Part shown: positions 37,601 through 47,551 of the stretch, piece by piece
How positions within the stretch are numbered: position 1 is the stretch's first letter
How the letters are laid out: each line of letters begins with the position of its first letter
Assembly: GCA_019722365.1 (NCBI GenBank)
Contig: JADFUC010001895.1
Location: forward strand, 868,001-932,000
Direction of reading: 5' to 3'
DNA from: Lithospermum erythrorhizon
Lineage: Eukaryota > Streptophyta > Magnoliopsida > Boraginales > Boraginaceae
DNA: 64,000 nt
Notes under the pieces: generated by a model
Database searches by the model: none
Told to the model about the DNA's origin: nothing
What the model saw: the letters and a program-made list of their open reading frames with translations, nothing else
Translations under genes and position numbers: made by a program

Positions 37601-39010
37601 CCCTGGCTGTAAATCCCCATCTCTAACAACTTCTTTTGCTTTTATTTCCCTTTGGTCCGCTTAACTAAAATTGAAGTTTAATTTGATGATATTGTGTAGT
37701 TGAATATGCGTTTAAGAGATGATTCGATGAGTCGAGGGATTGAATCGAGAGAAATTTGGTTTGGGAAGGTATATGTTATGTCAGTTTGAAAAATCGAGAT
37801 TTTTAACCCCTGCAAACCATTTTCTCGACCCAAAATTACTATTAAACATGCCAATGATTGCCTTAAATGCACTCCTCCCACAAACCACCCATCGCTTACT
37901 TTTATGGCCAATGCTTATCAATGTTGCGGATAAACGTGGCTAGGCTGATCGATTTACTACGCTTGTCACAATTTTAAGAAAACCAAGATGGTTACAAACG
38001 TGACCACGTTTAATTTAAACGGCCGATATAAACGCTTAACGCTGTTAGATTGTCCCACGCTTAGTACAAAAGTAGTCGCTGATTAAACGTATGCAGAACG
38101 TTGATCAAACCAAGACCAATGCTAATTCATAAAAGAGTCGCTACTTATTTCAGGCCTTTGGGAAAAATTAGCCGATGGGATCTAACGTGTTACCGTTTGG
38201 ATCAAACGCTACTAGTACAAAATTGTCGTTAGCCGCTGACTAAACGTAACGCTTTAAGGAACTAAAATGCCTGCTTTGCTAAGTCGATCGAAACATTTTT
38301 CGCTCTCAATAATCACAACTATTAACTTAATCAATTTACAATTGTTTATTAGCATATTGTTCACTATGCCTCCAAAGAGAAAGACCTGCAGTGAGCTGCA
38401 GTTATGCCACAAGCATCGCATCCATCCGCTAATCTAAAGGCCTGCCACCTCCCCGGTTCAACGTGCGTGTCAACTTTTTGTACTTCTGGTGAATGTAAGC
38501 TACCATGGACGATTTAACTTCATGATGTCAAAATTGAAAACGGAAGGTTCGACGACAAGCATTTAAACACATCATGTTTACTTCCTCACGGATGGCGAAT
38601 TTAGGAACGGCCACAACATGAACGCGGTGACTTTGTAACTCTTAAAGTTTCACCATGAACTGACCGAAAGTAATCATCAGTATCATTTCTTTGTACGGTA
38701 TTAATTGTTGCAATGTGACCTATTGTATCTTAAACAAATTATTTGAACTATTAATAAATCAAGTATCATTAAATGTTATTATTTGCTCAATTGGCCATCA
38801 ATTTTCATTTTCATCATTATAAACTAGACAATCGCTAATTACACGTATTTAGCATAAAAAAAAAATTTGATAATCAAGTGAAACATTGCAATGGCTTTTA
38901 ATACAAATTGCACACGCTCTACCGGGAGCACATCTTAGTGACTGAACCGATTAGGGGCCCAGTCTTTAACGGGCCGGCCCGGTTCGATCCTTGCCCGGTC
39001 CGGGATTAGA
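34601..39010. mobile_element. Transposon-relic region with GC-rich hAT-like blocks
   Basis: Three GC-rich blocks interrupt AT-rich DNA: 34630-34790 (taacggaccgggcc and a copy taacggaccaggcc), 36760-36880 plus 37250-37390 (dense CCGGTCC/GGACCGA motifs), and 38940-39010 (acgggccggcccggttcg). Such CCGG-rich ends are typical of decayed plant hAT elements. Between them, clusters of AAACG motifs occur at 34860-34980 and 37930-38260, and the 18-mer actaaacgtaacgcttta is present at both 34955 and 38239. No intact transposase frame remains. The 38358-38590 stretch (MPPKRK start, later a GSTTS-stop-THH stretch) may be a BED-finger relic. Confidence 0.4.
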
Positions 39011-39182
39011 TAAAACCTTAGACTAGTTTTTTATAGCTCATTTTAAGAAAAGGATATCTTAAGCAATATTTGTGGAAGTTTTGGTATTTCTTTTTGGACA
39101 ATAAAATATGTATAACTTATTAGAAATGTATAGTTTGCTTCATTCAAGTTTGAACCTCGCTAGTCTATTTTTGTTAGGTGAT

Positions 39183-39810
39183 CAGGGGCGAACCCCATAT
39201 TATTCAAGATATTCAAGATGGTTCATTTGAACCATTAGAAATATTTATTATAGTAGAGTCGATAAGTAGCGATAACTCTAGCTAGAGTCCGAATCCGTGC
39301 AGCTTAATATTTTGGACCAGTGGAACTCCGAACCTTATGTTCAATGTGATTTCTTTTCGAACTCCTCATCAAATGTCATTAATTAACTTAAGTTATTAGC
39401 CACAAGTTTTATATATAATACACACCCATAATTTTATTCACAATACAAAACAATGACAACTTTTATAATATAGTTCACCTTCAATTCATTTAATGCAATA
39501 AACCTGCTATATATAACATTAAATTTTTATTATTACACAGTATACATATTTTATTATAATTTAATAATAAATTGTTAAAAAATATTATAATTTTCTTGAT
39601 TACTCATATAATATTTATTATATTGGACCGACCTAGAGGTCCCTATATTTATTTCATCCAAACTCTAAAATTCTATGGACTCGCCACAAAGAATCGGTAA
39701 GATCTAACATAAAAAAACATGAAGTATAAGTGTTAATAATTTGTTAAATTGCTAAAAAAAATTACTATATATTTTGAACCACCATTCCGAATGAGATAGA
39801 TCTGCCCCTG
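39183..39810. mobile_element. hAT-like MITE, about 630 bp
   Basis: The left end reads CAGGGGCGAACCCC and the right end, on the other strand, CAGGGGCAGATC, a short terminal inverted repeat of the CAGGGGC type known from plant hAT-derived MITEs. The subterminal text is also mirrored (ttcatttgaaccatt near the left, attttgaaccacca near the right). A clear 8-base target duplication is not visible (taggtgat versus ggaatgat). AT-rich interior, no ORF. Confidence 0.6.
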
Positions 39811-40308
39811 GGAATGATAGTGATATATATAAGAACCTCTTTAATCATTCAAAAGCATCGAGACATGCCCCGTCATTGGATTGGGGCACATCCCCTTCTC
39901 CTAAACGTTTTTTGTACCAAAAAAATGAGACATCCAAGTCCAAATTATTAGCTCCCATCATTATACTAACTAAACAAGCACGGCAAATGGTACAAACACA
40001 ATCAAATTTATATTTACAATCAAATTCGGACATCCGAACAAGTAAAGCTTGGTCTAGCATTTGCAATAGAGAAAACTCTTCAGCTTGGTACGCCCCATAT
40101 TTCACAGAGATAAGAGGCCAACCATACGGAAAGAATATGCTAGGAAGCGCCATGCTGACACGCACTCGTGATATCTTGACTCATCATTAAAACAAGGAGG
40201 TTTTGGGGATGAAATCCGCTTTAAGGTAGTAGGAAAATGGGCAGTACACATATAATTTCGACCCTTAGTCTTCTCATGACTTCATATAAGATGGCTTTTA
40301 TAGCACAA
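39811..40308. other. ClpX 3' region with open frames on both strands
   Basis: Between the MITE and the ClpX stop. A 106-codon minus frame (39845-40165) and a 104-codon plus frame (39876-40190) overlap almost completely. The minus one contains CVCTICRAC and NNLDLDVSFFWYKKR; the plus one contains CNRENSSAWYAPYFTEIRG. I do not recognise either. One of them may be a gene fragment carried in by a transposon. Confidence 0.3.
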
Positions 40309-43300
40309 TCACAAACTCAAGGCTGGTAAAGGTATGCTGATATCTTTATCTATGTCTTCACCTGTTTCATCGCTCTTTACATGAAGTAATGAAGTCAGTC
40401 ACTAGTAAGATATTTTAGAAATAAACAGAAGACTTAAGATTTTAAATTACAGAAGCACTACATTAGAAGGAAACAAGTTTATGATTCAAAATTAAAAAGG
40501 TCAAGATGAACAACTTCAATCATTAAAGCAAACCTAGGAAAAGTTACTCTGATTTCACCATCAAAATTAAAGAAACAAGGACATACCACTGCATCACTAG
40601 ATTTTTTTGTTTGAAGAGCGAACTGCACCAGCTTATTATCCCTGGAAAGTATTTTTGCTCCACATCCAGGTTTCTCACCTTGCCCTACAGCCTCTTCATC
40701 AACCAAAATTAGATCTATATTGCCTGAAGTAGCATCAGGAACCTGTCCTCATAAAATCAAGAAAATAGTGCATTACGAAATATCTTAAAAGACTCAGTGC
40801 ACTGAGGATGAAATATTACAGAAGATACATAGTTAGCAGTGTAGCACCAAGTTGAGGTGTTGCAGAGAACTTTGACCATTATATGTAATCAAGAGTATAA
40901 TATATCATAATTAATGCTTTAAATGCTAATAGAATCAAGGGAATGATGCGGAAAACCATTTTCAAACAAATGCCAAATCCGTGAACATTCGTACCTCGAA
41001 CATGGCTTCAGTAAGAACACTTTCTAATATGGCTCTTAATCCTCGTGCTCCGGTGTTTTTTGATATTGCCTTCTTTGCAATTAACTTCAATGCATCATCT
41101 GTAAACTGTAACTTGACCTACAATTTCAAGATTCGAAAAACCACGTTACTAAAGATTAAAAAATGGGTATAACAGAGTTATGAATATGTAATTTGGTACA
41201 AGAATTACATTGTTCATGCCTAACATTCTTTTATATTGTTTGCAAAGAGCATTTTTTGGCTTTGTGAGCACCTGAATAAGAAACCTGAATAAGCTGGTCT
41301 TCATTTATAATACACAATTACAAACTGAAACATGAAACAGGATTTACAATTACAAACTTAAAGACACAAACAAACCTGAATAAGCTGGTCTTCATTTAGA
41401 GCAGCTAAACTCACTAACACTGGAAATCGTCCAACAAATTCAGGTATGAGACCATGTGCAGTGAGGTCACTACTATCGACCTGAAAATTTAACAAAGGTA
41501 GTGGGGCATGAGCATCCGTAAAAGCCGTTATGGTAGTAAAATCTTGTAATTGCATTTGAAACAGCCGTTATGGTAGTAAAAGCTTCTCACAGATTCCAGT
41601 AATGAAGATGTGATAGCAGCTTCAGTTGGATCTCCACGTCTCATCTTAGCACGAACTGGAGCTCCAAAACCTATTGAAGCATCTTGTCGTCTATTTGAAA
41701 TTTACCATCAGTTCTATGGCACAATTTCCATTAGAGTTTGTATTGATAATAACTCAAAACAGTCCCCAGAGTTGATCAAAGTCGAGACTTGGTCCCCGGA
41801 GTTTGCATGGGTGTAAATTAGTCATTGGAGTTGCATAAATGTTACACAGATGGTCCTTGCATTTAACAAACAATTGAATACTAATGAGAGACCAGATGTG
41901 GTAATTATGTAACTTCAAGGACTAATCTGCACCAAAGCAAAGTCCGGGGGGCTAAGGCTCTACTTTTGCCAAACTTTGAGGACTACTTGTGCATTTATCT
42001 CTGAGTTGGTATGATAACCTGGTTTGTTGCACAAAACATTATTGCATTACCTTTCCGAAATGGTTTTCTCCAGATCAACGAAGGCTCCTCCACATATAAA
42101 AAGAATATCTTTCGTATCAATCTGCCAATAACAGAAAGATGCCATTAGATAAACAAATTCCACAGGAACACAAAATTAGAACTAACCAAGACCAAATTAG
42201 TTATTTCTCTAGGATAATTACTCAATATGTTCGGAGTCAATATAGTTGGGAATGGGATTTAGAACTGGATATAGAATTTACCTCAAAGCTTAATGTTTTA
42301 CAGGACTATCTATGGATGACTTGTGAGAATACTTCTATTATAAAGGAAAAACAATAAGACTTGCTAATTATTTAAGATAAACATGAAGATCCTAAAAAAA
42401 TGACTATTGAGCATTAATAAAGTTTAGCTGTAAGTGAGAAGGAGACAGAGAAATTATGCTAGAAGTGCACCTGAATGCTGTCACCGCGTTGATTCCTTAA
42501 AGAGCTGTTATCTGGCACATTCACAATCTAGACAACAACAAGAAGAAGAACCAATCAATTAAACATTTTATCAGATTAATAAAACTCAGGAGGCAAAAAC
42601 TGCATTCAGACATCACTCTCTCAAAATAACAGGGACAAAACAACAAAAACAAACTTTCAGGCCCAAAATCTAGGGTGGAAACCCAATAGAGTTAAGAATA
42701 CACAATTTAAAGACCCAACTGTTTAGCAACAGAAATTAGAAAGAAGTAGAAGCACTTACACTTCCTTCAAGCATTTTCAGTAGTGATTGTTGAACCCCCT
42801 CTCCAGAGACATCTCTGCCTATATCCAAGTTCTCGTCCTACATAGAATTTAAAGTTCAGGGAAGGCAACAAAGCAAACAGCAGACACTGCAAACTGCAAT
42901 TATGGATACGATAATTATAAATTGTCAAACCTTTTTTGTTATCTTATCAATTTCATCAATGTACACAATCCCTTGCTGAGCAGCTTCAATATCGAAGTCA
43001 GCAGCCTGAAATATATACAGTAACCATGTACTGGATCAAGCTTTAATGCAAGAAAGTAGCTATCTTGCTACTAGAATGATAATCCAGCTAAAACAAAACA
43101 AAAAAGCATCAAGTTTCTGATCCCTCGAAAATTGAGAATTGCAATGTTGTCTTTTATGAGTTTTATTAATTCTAAGACTTAGATTCCTATATAACTGAAA
43201 GCATCCATTAGATTTGAAGTAGCTAGCATACAGTGAGTAACTTGTACAAGATGGACTCCGCATCTTCTCCAACATAACCTGCCTGCCAAGAAAAGAAATA

Positions 43301-45201
43301 ATGAAGCGTCATTCTATCTGCTCAGGCCCAAGTTCTCTCAACATGGCAAATTGTCCCCAAACAATCATAACATTACTATCAGAGATGTAAATCATTACTT
43401 GCTAACATAAATTAGATCAATTTAGTTAAATTACAGCATTCAACTAAACAATGTAATAGAGTAGATTGTGTATATGATGAAAGTCCAGGGAAATAACACT
43501 ATCAAACCTGCCTGTGTTAGTGTTGTTGCATCAGCAATTGCAAAAGGCACGTTCACAATGCGAGCTAGCGTTTTTGCAAGTAATGTCTTCCCTGTCCTTC
43601 CAATTGACATTAAAAATGTGTAAGTTAGAAAATACAACCATGTATCCTGAACTAGTTCTTTTAGTAAAATGAATGATGGAACGGTGGAAGAGGTTATGCA
43701 TGATCGGTTTGGAGTATTTATACCAGAGCCAGTTGGACCCATCAATAACACATTGCTCTTTTCTAGCTCCACACAATCACCATCGTCATTTTCAAATTCC
43801 GTCCCGAATTTATCTGATACCACGTGGGACCTAATAACAAAATAAATAACATGTCAGGAAGTAAATGATTTTCACGGTAAGTTTTACAAACAATTTCTAT
43901 ATGAAAAGATAGAAGCAAAATAACATAGGAGGAAGATGGCTCTTTATAGAAGCTTCAAAAAGGAACCCACTCGTAAAGCTTCAGTCTGTTACTATGTCAT
44001 GTTAACAAATGCTCACAACTTTTTCCCAAATGAACTCTTACATTAGTACTCTTGATTCTAGAATCAGTAATACCTAGGCAAATGTCAAATTGATAAGTAG
44101 AACTCTTGCAGTCCAAATGCATAAAGTGAGTCTGGAAATTCACAACTCACTTGGTATATGAAGAAGAATGATATATTCTTTTGTAATGGTTGTAAACCGC
44201 CACAGAAAGTACCTGCCAACGGAATACAATGTTGATTTAGAAGCACACAGATGGTATGTTAAACTGCTGGTGTACACTCTCATCTCAAAGTTTTAAATCA
44301 CAATTCAAAAGCAGGCATAAAATCTACACTTAAATATCAATAGCAACATCTTCTCATCATCATAGAAAAAATAAATTCACACCTTCCTATATTATTACAC
44401 CAATATTCTACTCTCCAACTAATTTCACCCCAACCTATATACCTCATGGTTCGACATTATAACTCATCAGGATCAAATATGGGTTATGATCACACAAACA
44501 ATCATTAAACGAAGGATAACAATACTAAAGATTCAACCTTTTTGGCTTTTTCTTGCCCCACAACAAACTCATCAAGCCCTTTAACAATCTCCTTGGGCGT
44601 AGGTAACTCCTTCCCATGAAAAAACCCTTTATCCTTCTCCACCTCAGCTTCCTCCACCACCACTCTCCCTCCTCCTTCCAAATTCCCACTACCATAACTC
44701 CTCAACCTCTCCCACATCTTCACACCACCCTTCACTCTCTCGTCTCGAAAACCGCCACATTTATCCACCTCCAATCTCTCCTTCACCCTCCCAATCTCAA
44801 TAAAAGTCCCTTGCAAAGGCTCGATCTTAAAGGGCCTAAAGTAAAAAGCCGTTCGACACTTTGGACAAAAATTGACAGCTTGAAAAACACCTTCCTCTCT
44901 AGCAGCAATGGATAAAGGCCTATTAGAAAATATAACATTCATGCGCTTATTACACCTGGGGCAATTCATTTCAGCTTTTATTTGGTCATATTTATCTGAA
45001 CTTCCATCCCATTTAAACCTCTCTTGATACCCAAACCCAATGTTTAATCTCTGTTTGGTTAAAAGGGTAGTGGGAAAAGGGTAAAAGGCATTCTAAATTG
45101 GAGGGCATGAAGGGGAGGGAGGAATTGGAGATGAAAGGTGAAAAGGGGGGAAAATGTGATATTGAGTAAAGGTGTTTATTGTATCTGAAAACTCTAGACA
45201 T
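40309..45201 (-). CDS. CLPX: Organellar ClpX ATPase (Clp protease regulatory subunit)
   Basis: Fifteen minus-strand exons: 44538-45201, 44151-44212, 43724-43830, 43508-43591, 43232-43278, 42931-43005, 42760-42837, 42471-42527, 42051-42121, 41591-41690, 41376-41480, 41209-41271, 40995-41117, 40587-40742, 40309-40374. From the internal Met at 44969 they give 541 in-frame residues. AAA+ ClpX unfolds substrates for ClpP, in plants in mitochondria. Seen, numbered from that Met: zinc-ribbon cysteines CPRC and CPKC, Walker A GPTGSGKT at 196-203 (split by an intron), pore loop GYVGED, Walker [21 protein letters not shown], and [11 protein letters not shown]. Upstream, the frame encoding [12 protein letters not shown] is clearly homologous, but reaching a likely start at 45201 (MSRVFRYNK, presequence-like) needs a one-base shift between 45013 and 45092. 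The rest is intact. Confidence 0.9.
41281..41398 (-). repeat. Duplicated exon end within a ClpX intron
   Basis: A 27-base string occurs identically at 41281-41307 and 41372-41398, 91 bases apart. The second copy is the true 3' end of the exon at 41376-41480 with its donor. The first copy repeats that end and donor inside the following intron. A third partial copy (cctgaataag) sits at the next acceptor (41271-41280). Confidence 0.85.
41523..41581 (-). repeat. Two-copy 19-base repeat in a ClpX intron
   Basis: The string agccgttatggtagtaaaa occurs at 41523-41541 and 41563-41581, 40 bases apart, immediately beside the donor of the exon at 41591-41690. Confidence 0.8.
41761..41984. mobile_element. 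Foldback MITE with about 100-base inverted repeats, in a ClpX intron
   Basis: The left arm begins agtccccagagttgatcaaa. The right arm on the other strand begins agtcctcaaagtttggcaaa, and the two stay alignable for roughly 95-100 bases (both continue through a cggagtttgc/cggactttgc core, a ggtgtaaattagtc/ggtgcagattagtc core and gttgcataa/gttacataa). Almost the whole 224 bases is inverted repeat. It resembles long-TIR, Mutator-like MITEs. No target duplication could be assigned. Confidence 0.75.
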
Positions 45202-47551
45202 GATTAAGGTTTAAGTTTTAATTCAAGAGTGATTTTGAATGAAGGTCTTAGAATCAGACTACGCTGTGTGGAAGTGGCGACTGGAGAGAGTGGTGTAGAC
45301 CGGCAACGTTGGACAAAGGAAAGGGTCTCCGATGATGATAGATGATAGACAACAATCACAACATCGACATCCATTGTCTGGCCTGGGGAAGCAGGCGGCG
45401 GGCCACTGCCTCTTCGGTCACTAGTGCTGTATACTACCCAAATAGTGCTCAACAAGAGACTGAAATTACTTATTTTGGCCTCTATTTCAAAATGGTGTTT
45501 GAGATAGTTTCATTAGGAGCAAAATAGTCATTTCATAGCTTCTAAACACTGTTTCAGTGTGCTTTTAGTGTAGACACTACAGTCTTGTGTTGTGCTTGTG
45601 CATGAGGTAACTACTACCCAATGAACTAAACTTTTTAAATTTTACTATGTTCTCCTCAATTCAAATATAACCATTAGAAAGCTTGTCTCACTCATAACTC
45701 TATAGAACAAACTTAAAACTTTAATCTCAAACCGAATGAATCTTTCATTCTATTTTACACGGTTGGTAGGTAGTGTTTAGTTTAGCAAGGTGATTAATTG
45801 GGTTTTATATATTTGAATTATCTAAGTAATTATCAAGTTCATTGGTTATGACCGATTTTTTTTGAATTGTTTATGCTTCATCTTAGCCCAAATCGAGCCA
45901 TAAATTTATAAGTGTTTAAGCATCTAGCATTCATTATTACAATTGTGAGAAATCTGATAGTGTGAATTATGTTCTCACTTTTAAGTTGAATGAAACTCTC
46001 AGTGGTTGATTGGCTTGCCGATACAAAAAGATTTGCACAGTGTCCCAGATTACCTTTTACGCGACTCCTCGCGACTCAACCACCATTACCTTTTTTCACA
46101 CTTTACGTGACTTCAACAACTCATCTTTATGAAGGTCATGGACATTGCTAGTAATCACATAATTCTAAATAATTTACAAGAATTATATATTATTCGCTTC
46201 TTCCTTTCTTCAGAATATACATGTAAGTAATATTCCTTTGAATCCCTCACGCCATAAAACCGATTATCTCCAACTCCATTTCTACACCCTTAGATTTAAC
46301 TTTCAAGTAAGCCTTTTCGATGCATCAGAATATAATAACGATTATTTCAAAAACATACAAGCATAGCAAAATTGAAAATAATAAAGAAATATGTATTTCA
46401 AAAAAAATTCCAAATTGACAACAAAGTCCAACCGAACCCAGTGACATTTTTCTCTTGATAAATAATAAGTACGTCAACAAGTTTGGGCCAAGCCCATTGA
46501 AGTTAACTTATCCAACCTCCATCATTACATGAATCACTATTAACGCCCACGGCGCACATCTCACGGGACACGGCCGCTCTTTTCATGACTGCGCTCGATC
46601 CTCCCCCACAAAGCAGCAGTGAATTATCACAAATCCTGCGATCAAAGGCTGCAGTACACTGCTATGGCTTGGCGCTAGACAAGGCCTACTTAACCCGGCT
46701 CCTCCTCGGCGCACATCTCGAATAATCTTCCCATACATTGACTAAATTTTATTTCTATTGGAAACAGATCAACGCATTTAATCACTATTCACTAATGTGC
46801 AAGTGTTTATTCCCTCCCTTGATATATGTTCAGAATCGTTGACTACTTGTGCCGTTGCTGGTAGGGACAACCTTCATTTTATGTAGCTATTGATTTTGAT
46901 CTGGAATCAAATTTGTAGATGAATTAAGTCAAACAATAACAATCAAGTTCAATTCTCAAAAGTGTGAAATTACACTAACAATTTTTTAAAATTGTGGTCC
47001 TAGATATCACGAAAATATTTGAATCATGAATGCAGCCTAATCTATATATTATATATTTTATTTTAACCATTTAAACACAACGTTTCGCTCTCCTTATGAA
47101 ATGAATCATCAGATAAAGAAAGACGAGATCAAGCTATACTTAACATCAAACTAATTTTAATCCTCAACATGTTTAAACGACATTTATTTTTTTCTTGTTA
47201 TTTAAATAGAATGTAAAAATAATTAAAAAAATGAATACGAGTGAATCGAGTCAGCTGGTAAGTAAGCACCCCTGGTCAGTGATCAGTTTGTTCAACCCCC
47301 CCCCCCCACTCCCCTCCAAAATGCAGTGAAATGACTATACTTTTAAATGGTGTCCTCTTCTAAATAGCCATCTTTCAAATACAGGGGGCTGAAATTAGCT
47401 ATTTCTAAGGCAAGTCAATTTACTGTTTGGAGCGTGCTTATAGCATCCATGCTCTCAACATTGTCCACTCTTTCATTAAAAAAAAAGATTGTCCAGTTTC
47501 ATACATACCTAAACTTGTGCTGTGAACATATTTTACATTATTTTATTTAAA
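45202..47551. other. Spacer between divergent ClpX and RUS6-like genes
   Basis: A divergent promoter region of 2.35 kb. A GC-richer patch at 46540-46730 contains the string ggcgcacatctc twice (about 46552 and 46709) and may be repeat-derived. A run of 11 C occurs near 47288. No coding region recognised. Confidence 0.45.

Noticed and set aside
38975..38990. GGTTCGATCC resembling a tRNA B box
   Set aside because: No A box at the right distance and no cloverleaf; it lies in a CCGG-rich transposon-end block.
44616..44915. 99-codon plus-strand frame antisense to ClpX exon 1
   Set aside because: Low-complexity His/Ser/Pro translation; the minus strand encodes the ClpX zinc ribbon.
46551..46720. 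Repeated ggcgcacatctc strings
   Set aside because: Two 12-base copies only, no array or periodicity; not a CRISPR and not expected in a plant nucleus.
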